Shown: one piece after another, positions 8,550 to 16,034 of the stretch
How positions within the stretch are numbered: the first letter of the stretch is position 1
Layout: every line of letters starts with the position of its first letter
NCBI GenBank assembly: GCA_903928955.1
Contig: CAIYTD010000174.1
Coordinates: 1 to 25,409 of the forward strand
DNA from: Oligoflexia bacterium
Lineage (GTDB): Bacteria; Bdellovibrionota; UBA1018
Length of the DNA stretch: 25,409 nt
Reading direction: 5' to 3'
The notes under the pieces: model-generated
The model's database searches: none
Seen by the model: only the letters and a program-made list of their open reading frames with translations
What the model was told of the DNA's origin: nothing
Translations under genes and position numbers: made by a program

Positions 8550-9054
8550 AATAATACCAGGTGGAGTTTTAGAAACTAGAAGATTTGGACGATCGGAGAA
8601 TACTTCCATTTGGATAGAGGCTCAAGCAGTTCAAAAAATAGCTATGGCTCTTAAAATGGATACAGAAATGAAATTGGATTGGCTTGAAAATTTGTCTGTA
8701 GTTGAATTTGAAAAAGTCTTTATTGTAACATATTTTCTTCGTTCTCTCATTACACGACATTCTTTGGTCATTCGAGCCTCTGCAGTTCCTGTTTCTCCGG
8801 GTTCTGAATTTCTTTTCCCATCTGTTCGAAATATTTGGCCTATGGGTTTACCAATGGAGGAAGAAGCAGAAGAAATGTTTGGGATTGTATTCAGCTTAAA
8901 TAATGAAACTCAATTTCAGGTAAAAGTAAATCGATTGCCAGAAAATTGGAAAGGATTTCCTCTGAGAAAGGATTATGTTTTTCCTTCTCAATTTGAAGAT
9001 ATTACTCATTCTCGTTCTTTTAATAAATCGAATCAAAAGAAATCATCACTATGA
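8515..9054 (+). CDS. nuoC: C': NuoC-like (30 kDa) subunit
   Basis: Peripheral-arm structural subunit homologous to NuoC/NDUFS3. The diagnostic C-terminal block is present in altered form: EEEAEEMFGIVF (about 115-126, for canonical EREVFDMYGVKF) and WKGFPLRKDY (about 145-154). The canonical GHPDLRRIL segment between them is not conserved. I choose GTG at 8515, preceded by AGG at a 9-base spacing, giving 179 residues. The open frame extends to TTG at 8494, and TTG at 8542 is a third option. The C' start lies inside B' and its stop overlaps the D' start (ATGA), indicating translational coupling. Base composition in C' and early D' looks even more AT-rich than the neighbours. Confidence 0.85.
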   Translation: MDKNALVSRLNKIIPGGVLETRRFGRSENTSIWIEAQAVQKIAMALKMDTEMKLDWLENLSVVEFEKVFIVTYFLRSLITRHSLVIRASAVPVSPGSEFLFPSVRNIWPMGLPMEEEAEEMFGIVFSLNNETQFQVKVNRLPENWKGFPLRKDYVFPSQFEDITHSRSFNKSNQKKSSL

Positions 9055-10187
9055 CTATTATTTCAAGTGAGCCTGTTCGGGCTGATCTTACTTTATGGGA
9101 AATAGGTCCTTATCATAGTTCTTTGCCAGCTCCGATGCGACTGAAATTGAGGCTAGATGGTGAAATTATAGCTCAATGTGAAGTGGAAACTGGATATTTG
9201 CATCGTGGACTGGAAAAAGCTTGTGAACTTCATCCTTGGCGAGCTGCTATTGCTTATATGGATCATCTGGATCCTGAAGTTGCAATTTTTGGAGAATTAG
9301 TGCTCTGTTTAGCAGTTGAAGAAATAGGTGAAATTATCGTTCCTCCACGAGCCCAGAGGATTCGGATTATATTGGCAGAGTTAAGTAGAATATCAGCGCA
9401 TTTAGTATTTATGGTTCGAATGGCAAAAGCAGTAGGTTCTGAAACAATTGTACATTATCTATTAAGAGACAGAGAACGAATTTTGGATCTTTTTGAACTT
9501 GTAGCAGGAGCTCGATTTTCTTTAAATTTTTTGAGATTTGGCGGTGTCAGTGCAGATATTACAGATGGATTTATAGAACGAGTTTTAGATGTTTGTGATT
9601 TGATTCGCATAAGAATAAAAGAATATAATGATATTTTTACATTTAATTATGGATTTTTAAAGAGATCCTCCTTTGTTGGGAAAATTGATCCTATTTTAGT
9701 GAAATCGTCCGGTATGACTGGCCCAAACGCTCGGGCTTCAGGCATTTCCTTTGATGTGCGAAAAGATATGCCTTATATCGGATATGATCAGTTTGACTTT
9801 GAAATCCCTCTTGGACGGGGAGAAGGAGGGATTGTTGGAGATGCGCATGATCGATTTTTGCTGCGATTGAGAGAAATTACTCAGAGCATGGAGTTACTTA
9901 AGCAAGTTTCAGATCATGTTCCTATTGGCGAATTTCAGAACGAAAAAATTGATAAAGAATATATCGTTCCACCTGGTGAGGCCTATGCGAGAATTGAAAG
10001 TTCTAGAGGGCTTTTAGGTTGTCATGTTGTATCTGATGGTTCACCTTGTCCCAGTCGGATTCAATTGAGAACGCCGTCTGTTGCAAATCTTTTGGCAATT
10101 CCTCAATTTGTGTCTGGTATTCGAATTGAAGATTTACCTGTAGTTCTAGCAAGTTTAGATTTAGGTATCGCAGAGGCAGATCGATGA
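9051..10187 (+). CDS. nuoD: D': NuoD-like (49 kDa) subunit with altered quinone site
   Basis: A 378-residue homologue of the NuoD subunit, which with NuoB forms the quinone-reducing cavity. Family blocks are clear: GPYH (19-22), GYLHRGLEK (48-56), LAELSR, GMTGPNARASG, PPGEAYARIES and RTPSVANLLAI near the end. The canonical quinone-binding pair is missing. The second His of HPxxH (H44 in the NuoD at 19042) aligns with Pro26, and the Tyr of DRLxY (Y93 there) aligns with Pro75 (HLDP). It has no CxxC pairs near either end, so it is not a [NiFe]-hydrogenase large subunit. It overlaps C' and H' by 4 bases each. It probably keeps the NuoB-docking role, but ubiquinone or menaquinone reduction in the usual way is doubtful. 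Confidence 0.9.
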   Translation: MTIISSEPVRADLTLWEIGPYHSSLPAPMRLKLRLDGEIIAQCEVETGYLHRGLEKACELHPWRAAIAYMDHLDPEVAIFGELVLCLAVEEIGEIIVPPRAQRIRIILAELSRISAHLVFMVRMAKAVGSETIVHYLLRDRERILDLFELVAGARFSLNFLRFGGVSADITDGFIERVLDVCDLIRIRIKEYNDIFTFNYGFLKRSSFVGKIDPILVKSSGMTGPNARASGISFDVRKDMPYIGYDQFDFEIPLGRGEGGIVGDAHDRFLLRLREITQSMELLKQVSDHVPIGEFQNEKIDKEYIVPPGEAYARIESSRGLLGCHVVSDGSPCPSRIQLRTPSVANLLAIPQFVSGIRIEDLPVVLASLDLGIAEADR

Positions 10188-11266
10188 TGAGCGAACAAAA
10201 TAGTTGGATCATTGCTTGGTGCAATTCTATTAGTTTTTTGTCTGAAATACCTGGATGGGCGCATGCACTTTTAGCACTCATTTCTACTTATTGTTTAGTA
10301 ATTGTGCCTAGCGGCGCGCTCATGGTTTATTTAGATCGTAAAATCAGCGCTGATCTTCAGGCAAGAGTAGGGCCTAACCGAGCTGGACCAGCAGGAATAT
10401 TGCAGCCTCTGGCAGATTTACTCAAACTATTGCAAAAAGAAGCAACAAAGGAATCGAGCTGGAGACAAAATGTGTGGCTCAGTGTTCACACGATGGCATT
10501 GTATTCTACTCTTGCTGTTATGCCACTGGGTTCGATGGCGCTTCTTGTGGATACCGAGATGAGTGCTTTTATCCCTTTTTGGTCAGCTCTGGTGCTAGCT
10601 TTAGGTACAATGCTTTTAGGTTTAAGTCAGGACTCAGTACCTGGTTGGTTTGGAGGAATTCGAGTTGCCGCTCAGACCCTTGCAGGATCATTTCCAGCGT
10701 TGATAGCGCTCCTTTGTGTGGGAGTGCGAGCAGGAAATTTCAGGTGGAGTATTCTGGCAAATTGTCAGGATTTTTCTCCGTGGTCGTGGACTTTTCTGTC
10801 TAATCCATTTCAATTTATTGCTTTTATTGTTTTTGTAATGAGTGGCCTCGTTTTATTGGCAATTCCTCCTTTAGATGGGGGTGTTTCAATGTCCGACATT
10901 CATGGAGGAGTCTCTTCTCATTTGTTTGGCAGACGTTTGAGTCTTTTTCGTTTTGGCCGATTTTTTGGATTTTTCTTTTGGTCTATTATTGCAGTGGTTC
11001 TATTTTTAGGAGCATGGAAATTACCACTACAAGTTTCAGAGGGTTTAAGGGCTCAGGAAGCATTTCGATTTTTGGCTACGATTGAATTGATTTGGCTTTT
11101 AGCAAAGACTTTTTTTCTTATGCTTTTTATTACTTGGGTGGCCCGTGTTAATCCTAGAAGTCGGGTAGATCAAATTACAGATTTTGCTTGGAAAGTATTA
11201 AGCCCTTTTTCATTAGCAGCTCTAGTGGGAGCAAGTATTTGTGCGGGATGGAAAGCTTTTTTATGA
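10184..11266 (+). CDS. nuoH: H': NuoH-like membrane subunit without the E-channel glutamates
   Basis: A 360-residue, about eight-helix membrane protein. The NuoH N-terminal block is well preserved (DRKIS...ARVGPNRAGPAGILQPLADLLKLLQKE in outline, residues 51-86), and WKVLSPFSLA marks the end. The acidic funnel joining quinone site to membrane arm is gone. Against canonical NuoH (23474), E161 becomes Ser169, E227 of AETNR becomes Leu224, E237 becomes Val234, E239 becomes Met236 and E249 becomes His246; only E241 is conservatively Asp238. The central loop reads PPLDGGVSMSDIHGG. D' and I' overlap it by 4 bases on each side. It likely still anchors the peripheral arm; coupling of redox to protons is not expected by the known mechanism. 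Confidence 0.88.
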   Translation: MMSEQNSWIIAWCNSISFLSEIPGWAHALLALISTYCLVIVPSGALMVYLDRKISADLQARVGPNRAGPAGILQPLADLLKLLQKEATKESSWRQNVWLSVHTMALYSTLAVMPLGSMALLVDTEMSAFIPFWSALVLALGTMLLGLSQDSVPGWFGGIRVAAQTLAGSFPALIALLCVGVRAGNFRWSILANCQDFSPWSWTFLSNPFQFIAFIVFVMSGLVLLAIPPLDGGVSMSDIHGGVSSHLFGRRLSLFRFGRFFGFFFWSIIAVVLFLGAWKLPLQVSEGLRAQEAFRFLATIELIWLLAKTFFLMLFITWVARVNPRSRVDQITDFAWKVLSPFSLAALVGASICAGWKAFL

Positions 11267-11796
11267 GAATTTCAGTATTTTCAAATATCGCTTCTTATAT
11301 TCGATCTGTTTTTCGGGGTGCTTGGTCTATTGCAGAATCTTGTACGACGGCTTTTCCCTATATTCTTCGATGGGGAGAACTTCGAAAAGAGATAACAGAA
11401 GGCTATCCTGATCCGGTTTCGTCAAAAACAGCAGATGATTTGCCTCCGCGCAGCAGGGGCTTATTGTTTAATGATATCGATCGATGCACTGGCTGTAAAG
11501 AATGTGAAAAAATTTGCCCAGCTCAATGTATTCGAGTGGAAGAAGAGCCAGGTGCAAACAATTCAAAAATATGGGTTTCAGTTTATGATGTCGATTTTTC
11601 TCGTTGCATTTTTTGTGGACTTTGTGTGGAAGTCTGTCAGCCTGCTTCATTAGTTCATACTCGGCAGTATGAGGGGGCAGCGTATCATCTGACAGATTTG
11701 ATTGCTAGCTTTGGAAGAGGTCAAATTACTGCAGAGCAAAGAGCTTCTTGGGCTGCTTTGAGGCAAATGAGCGAAAGCGATGAGGTTACTTTATGA
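11263..11796 (+). CDS. nuoI: I': NuoI-like ferredoxin subunit, two [4Fe-4S] clusters
   Basis: Homologue of NuoI/TYKY, carrying clusters N6a and N6b that pass electrons to N2. Both CxxCxxCxxxC motifs are complete: Cys75, 78, 81, 85 and Cys115, 118, 121, 125. The final Cys of the second motif is followed by Gln instead of Pro (VCQP). The open frame begins at 11188, but the real start is ATG at 11263. That ATG overlaps the H' stop as ATGA and gives 177 residues with a NuoI-like amphipathic N-terminus. The first motif is preceded by a 70-residue stretch similar in length to normal NuoI. Together with B' this keeps a continuous iron-sulfur wire in the divergent complex. Confidence 0.93.
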   Translation: MRISVFSNIASYIRSVFRGAWSIAESCTTAFPYILRWGELRKEITEGYPDPVSSKTADDLPPRSRGLLFNDIDRCTGCKECEKICPAQCIRVEEEPGANNSKIWVSVYDVDFSRCIFCGLCVEVCQPASLVHTRQYEGAAYHLTDLIASFGRGQITAEQRASWAALRQMSESDEVTL

Positions 11797-12290
11797 TTGG
11801 CTGGGTATTTGCTGGAATTACACTTTCAGCTGTCATCATGGCTACCTTTGAAAAGCAAATTCGAAGAGCCATTTTAGCGCTTTGGGTTGCAGGAATTGGC
11901 GTAGGTGCTATCTATTTAACGGTAGGAGCTGAATTTCTTGCTATTATTCAATGGATTGTTTCCACTCTGATAGCTATTTCATTTATTTTTTTTTCAGTGA
12001 TGTTTGGCGAATACAATGCACCTGTTCAAAAAAATCAAATGGGCAATTATTTATTAACCGGATTGTCGCTTCTTTTAGGTGCAGGCTTCGCAACTGTTAT
12101 TTGGATCGGAGCAAAGGGGCTATCTGAGATCTCATTTGTATTAAGTCAGGAAGGCGCAGATTTAGCTTCAATTGGCCGAGTACTTACTCAAGATCATTTA
12201 CTTTCACTTGAGGTTCTTGCCCTTACTTTATTTTTAGTTTTGGTAGGGGGAGGCGTTGTTGCTCGGTATGAAGGGGAAGAGTCATCATGA
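11793..12290 (+). CDS. J': NuoJ-like membrane subunit
   Basis: A 165-residue protein with about five hydrophobic segments. It aligns with the NuoJ at 25036 through xRRAILALWVxGIGxGAIYL and the GAEFLAIIQ block (45-53). In canonical NuoJ this is followed by VYAGAVMVLF on helix 3, the pi-bulge helix important for coupling. Here the Tyr (Y62) becomes Ser57 and the Gly (G64) becomes Leu59 (VSTLIAISF). It overlaps I' and K' by 4 bases each. Position between I' and K' and the shared blocks make the NuoJ assignment sound; mechanism is altered. Confidence 0.82.
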   Translation: MIGWVFAGITLSAVIMATFEKQIRRAILALWVAGIGVGAIYLTVGAEFLAIIQWIVSTLIAISFIFFSVMFGEYNAPVQKNQMGNYLLTGLSLLLGAGFATVIWIGAKGLSEISFVLSQEGADLASIGRVLTQDHLLSLEVLALTLFLVLVGGGVVARYEGEESS

Positions 12291-12577
12291 TGATGCTTAT
12301 TGCCGGACTCATAGGCGGCTTAGGATTAGTTTGTATGATTTCACGCCAAACTATGCTGGGGCTTCTGATGGGAGTCCATTTTTTGATTTTGGGGTCTGCT
12401 ATGATTTTTGTGCTTGCAGGGATGTCAACTGGGCTCCGTGTGCAAGGATATATTTTTGCTTTTTTTATTACCTTAGGAGGGGTTACTCAGTTAGTAGTAG
12501 GATACTCTTTGGCAATTCGGCTGTTTTTTTTAAAAAAAAGAACAAGTAGTCATGAAATGCAGGCGTTGAAGCAATGA
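12287..12577 (+). CDS. K': NuoK-like membrane subunit lacking both key glutamates
   Basis: A 96-residue, three-helix protein with NuoK length and order (about 100 residues). It matches NuoK around LLMGVHFLIL (26-35, for canonical LMGIELMLN) and YIFAFFI...VVGYSLAI (55-77). The two membrane Glu of NuoK, E36 and E72 in E. coli numbering, are replaced by His31 and Gln68. It overlaps J' and L' by 4 bases each (ATGA). Small size makes homology modest by itself; the place between J' and L' settles it. Confidence 0.8.
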   Translation: MMMLIAGLIGGLGLVCMISRQTMLGLLMGVHFLILGSAMIFVLAGMSTGLRVQGYIFAFFITLGGVTQLVVGYSLAIRLFFLKKRTSSHEMQALKQ

Positions 12578-14517
12578 CGAATCAAATAGAACATTCACCT
12601 ACTCTACTCGTTTTGTGTACGTTTATTTTACTCTTTTCTGGATTAGCTGTTTTTATATGGGGAAAAAAGCTTCCAGGTAAAGGAGTCTGGTTGGTGGGGG
12701 CAGGCCTTCTTGTATTATTGGCAGGATTTGGATTGGACGAAGGCCTTTTTTTAAAAGAAACTTTTAGAGTTAAGGTTTGGATGGTGGGATGGATTTGGCC
12801 AAGGCAGGAAGTAGGTGCACTTACTGTTGGTGTCATGCAGGATTTAGTCGGCTATGCAATGGGTACGCTTGCTGCTTTAGTTTCTAGTACACTCTTATTC
12901 CATCAATTTTTTCTTTCTAGGGAATCCTGTCCTGAAAAAATTTATGCATCTTTAGCGATTTCTACAGCCGGAGTGAGTTTAGCCTGGAATTCTCTGACAC
13001 CTTGGCTTTCTTTTAGCGGGATTGCTCTCACGCTATTGGGAGGTATTATATCATTTGGAACTCGCAGTGAGTCTAATTTAGAAGCAAATAATGTAGCAAG
13101 GTTTGCTTGGGAGCGAGCATCAGGATTTCTTTTAGCTTTTTTTGGTGCATGTATTTTGACTACTTCTCGTTCTGCACTTTTACTGAGTCATGATGCAAAT
13201 TGGATAATCCAAGGCGAGCATTTAAGCTCGACTTGGGTAGGTTCTATACTATTGGTAATAGGATTATTTATTCAGACTCAGCCGTTTCCATTATTGAGTG
13301 GAATTGTGAGCAAATCAGAAGTTTATGCTCCTATACGAGTCCTTTTAACTCAGGCTTTCCCTGCTTGGGGCGCTTTTTCTTTACTGATTCGATTACAGCC
13401 TCAATTTTTGAGTTTGGGGTTATTTCCAGCCTTTGGATGGGTAGCACTCGGCACTTGTCTTTTAGCTATTTTATCGGGTTTATTTCAAAACCAATGGCGA
13501 TCCGCTTTAGGGGCTTGGCTTACTGCGGGATTTTCATTGTCGATTACTTTTTTAGCGTTTAGTAGTCGTTTAAGTGCGCTTGGGATGTTGCTCGGGAGTA
13601 GTTTGGGAGCATTGTGCATTGCCGCTGCTGGAAATGCTCTTGAAGAGGTTTGTACCCAGTCTTTACCTCATCAAAAAAGAGCAACAGGGCTGAAAATTGC
13701 TTCTTTTTTAGGAGCATGTGCAGGAACGGGAGTTTTTGGTTTTGTATCAGCTGCAGGAGGTATTCATTGGATTATTCAAACACTTCAACTTCCTAGCCTC
13801 ATTCCGCCATTTTTAATCGTTTTTTTTCTATTCGTACTTTTGGGTTGGAGACTTTCATGGAGAGTGATTCGATTACAAAATGTATCTCAAGCTTCCTGGT
13901 TATCTATCTTTCCCATATTTATATGGGTGTTTCTTTCTCTTGGAATTCTTTGGACTGGCACTGCTACGGGGGATGTCCTTTTGGGAAATCCTGATCGTCT
14001 TTTTAGTTCTCTTTTTAGTTTATTTTTCGACAATCAAGCTGAGTTTTCGAATCCAGATGAATACGTTACTGCGTCTAGTTTGTATTGGGGCATTTTATTA
14101 TTAGCTTTTCTTTCTGCTTATTGGACTTCTGGAAGAAAAGAGGATCTTCTCATTCGTATTGCCGGTGTGTTTCCTCGTGCTACTGGATTTTTGGCTTCAG
14201 GATATGGGGTAGATCAGATGGCATTTCAGATGATGAGTGGGGTCAGTTGGTTGGGGCGATCAGCAGAGGGATTAATTGATATTAAAATATGGACTCAATG
14301 GATTCCTCGTGGCCTTTATAGAGGGATTACATCCATCTCTCAGGTGCTTGCAGAGATAGATGTTCAAATTTCATCTAGTTTAGAGGGTGCTTTGAAAAGA
14401 TTAATTGAAATTCCAGCTAAAATTTTGCAGCTTATTCAGACTGGCGATCTTCGATGGTATTTAGTGTTTGCATTGAGTTCGGGATTTGCGCTGTTATTGC
14501 ATTATTTGAGAACATAG
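12574..14517 (+). CDS. L': divergent NuoL-like antiporter-type subunit
   Basis: A 647-residue polytopic membrane protein, the normal size for NuoL (about 613-650). The overall sequence is strongly diverged, but the C-terminal part (amphipathic lateral-helix-like segment near 575-610, then LIQTGDLRWY and a last membrane helix) is typical of NuoL. Conserved residues of the proton channel are gone. The TM5 Glu (E144, WEG) aligns with Ser148 (FSG), the TM7 Lys (K229) with Gln234 (QTQPFPL), and the TM12 Lys of FSKD with Ala393 (VSAA). Order J'-K'-L'-M'-N' is that of a complete NDH-1. It is the least recognisable subunit of the set. Confidence 0.82.
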   Translation: MTNQIEHSPTLLVLCTFILLFSGLAVFIWGKKLPGKGVWLVGAGLLVLLAGFGLDEGLFLKETFRVKVWMVGWIWPRQEVGALTVGVMQDLVGYAMGTLAALVSSTLLFHQFFLSRESCPEKIYASLAISTAGVSLAWNSLTPWLSFSGIALTLLGGIISFGTRSESNLEANNVARFAWERASGFLLAFFGACILTTSRSALLLSHDANWIIQGEHLSSTWVGSILLVIGLFIQTQPFPLLSGIVSKSEVYAPIRVLLTQAFPAWGAFSLLIRLQPQFLSLGLFPAFGWVALGTCLLAILSGLFQNQWRSALGAWLTAGFSLSITFLAFSSRLSALGMLLGSSLGALCIAAAGNALEEVCTQSLPHQKRATGLKIASFLGACAGTGVFGFVSAAGGIHWIIQTLQLPSLIPPFLIVFFLFVLLGWRLSWRVIRLQNVSQASWLSIFPIFIWVFLSLGILWTGTATGDVLLGNPDRLFSSLFSLFFDNQAEFSNPDEYVTASSLYWGILLLAFLSAYWTSGRKEDLLIRIAGVFPRATGFLASGYGVDQMAFQMMSGVSWLGRSAEGLIDIKIWTQWIPRGLYRGITSISQVLAEIDVQISSSLEGALKRLIEIPAKILQLIQTGDLRWYLVFALSSGFALLLHYLRT

Positions 14518-14527
14518 AGGTACAAGT

Positions 14528-16027
14528 GTGAATAATCACTTAATTAGTTACATGGTGTTTTTGCCTTTTTTTGGAGCGCTTTTACAGGCATTTGTTTCTA
14601 TGACTCGAAGCAGGTGGATTGCTTTAGCTGCTAGTTTGGCGGCGAGCGCTTGCGCAATAGTATTAGTGGTATCTATGCAAATCCAAACTTCTGATTTTCA
14701 ACAAATGGAATCTCTTCCTTGGGTGGGCTCTTATGCCATTAGTTATGATATGGCGATTGATGGTTTAAATGTTTTGATGGTGTTGCTTGTGGCCATTCTC
14801 TTTCCAGTGCTCATCGCTTCAGAGTGGAATCAAAAAGTGGGAGTTCGAGGAATGCATGGTTTATTTCTAGTGCTACAGACATCTCTTTTTGGGGTTGTGT
14901 GTGCACAAGATTTATTTCTTCAGTTTTTTTTCTGGGGATTAAGTGCGTTGCCGTTTTATTTTTTGGTTGGAATTTGGGGTGGAGAAGGGCGCGAAAAAGC
15001 AGCTTTCCGGTCTATAGTAGCTGCCTCATTAGGTGACGCGCTTATTTTTTCTGCACTTGTTCTTGTTTATTATTCGGTTGATCCTCATAGTTTTTCATTG
15101 AAGGAGTTAGCAGGGGGGCGCCTGGCTGGTAAAATGTTTGATTTTTTAGGGTATGAACTTCCTGTTTCTGGAGTAGCATTTATTTTGATGAGTGCTGGTT
15201 TGTCTTTAAGAGCTCCGATTTGGCCTTTTCATGGCTGGTTTACTGAAGTTGCGCAAGAAGCTCCGTCGTCCGTTTTTGTCGCGCTTTGTGCTGGAAGTGT
15301 CCCTGTTGCATTGTATATTTTTGTTCGGGTTTGTTATCTTTTATTTCCAGAAACCTTGAGCATAGCAGGAAAAATTATTGTTGCTGTTGGGGCTACAAAT
15401 TTGGTCATGGGTGGAGTTTGTGCAGTCGCACAGAAGGGATTGAGGCGTCTTTTAGCTTTTATCTGTTTAAGTGAAGTTGGCTTTGTATTGACGGGTATAG
15501 GGTCTCTGAACTCTGTTGGAGTAGTAGGTGCGGTTTATCAACAGCTTATTTTTGGATTAGGATTGGCGGGTTTTGGTCTTTTCTCCGGTGTCATTTCTGA
15601 AAGAACGGGTAGCACAGTTTTTTTGGCAGAAGACGGAGAGCGCACTTTTGGAGGTATTGCAACTCGAGCTCCATGGATTTCAGTTGTAGCGGGAGTTGTA
15701 GTGGCTTCTTTATTAGGTTTTCCTGGTTTTGGAGGATTTGTGGGGCACGCACTCGTTATTATAGGGAGTTATTCCATTCATCCATTTACTGTTGTGGTGT
15801 CAGGAGGCGCCCTCCTTTTGGCTTCTTATTATCTTTTTGCTATGTATCGTTCTGTGTTTTTAGGGAAGCCAGGAGTGGGATCTCATCCGTTTGAAGATCT
15901 GACTTTTAGGGAGCAAGCCTACATGTTTCCTGTAGTTTTGAGTTTACTCTTTTTTGGGCTCTACCCTAAGCCTTTGATTGAATTGATTAGGCCTGCTGTT
16001 CTTACTGTTTTATCAGCAGTTAAATAG
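14528..16027 (+). CDS. nuoM: M': NuoM-like antiporter-type subunit with replaced channel residues
   Basis: A 499-residue membrane protein with about 14 helices, close to E. coli NuoM (509). Family blocks are easy to see: DLFLQFFFWGLSALPFYFLVG (around 128-148), PIWPFHGWFTEVAQEAP (230-246), GLRRLLAF and FPGFGGFVG. Each catalytic charge differs: E144 becomes Gly137 (FFWG for FWE), K234 becomes Arg228, K265 becomes Pro259, E407 becomes His407. The start is GTG at 14528 with AGAGG 7 bases upstream. It follows the L' stop by 10 bp and is followed by N' after 7 bp. A proton-pumping role by the standard scheme is not supported. Confidence 0.92.
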   Translation: MNNHLISYMVFLPFFGALLQAFVSMTRSRWIALAASLAASACAIVLVVSMQIQTSDFQQMESLPWVGSYAISYDMAIDGLNVLMVLLVAILFPVLIASEWNQKVGVRGMHGLFLVLQTSLFGVVCAQDLFLQFFFWGLSALPFYFLVGIWGGEGREKAAFRSIVAASLGDALIFSALVLVYYSVDPHSFSLKELAGGRLAGKMFDFLGYELPVSGVAFILMSAGLSLRAPIWPFHGWFTEVAQEAPSSVFVALCAGSVPVALYIFVRVCYLLFPETLSIAGKIIVAVGATNLVMGGVCAVAQKGLRRLLAFICLSEVGFVLTGIGSLNSVGVVGAVYQQLIFGLGLAGFGLFSGVISERTGSTVFLAEDGERTFGGIATRAPWISVVAGVVVASLLGFPGFGGFVGHALVIIGSYSIHPFTVVVSGGALLLASYYLFAMYRSVFLGKPGVGSHPFEDLTFREQAYMFPVVLSLLFFGLYPKPLIELIRPAVLTVLSAVK

Positions 16028-16034
16028 GAGACCT

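Noticed and set aside
11188..11262. N-terminal extension of I' upstream of 11263
   Set aside because: It lies inside the conserved end of H' and would add 25 residues without NuoI similarity; ATG 11263 overlaps the H' stop in the same way as the neighbouring genes.
8076..11796. A group 4 [NiFe]-hydrogenase (Ech/Mbh type) instead of a complex I relative
   Set aside because: D' has no N- or C-terminal CxxC nickel ligands, and the set has K', L', M', N' and a NuoC with PLRKDY, as in complex I.
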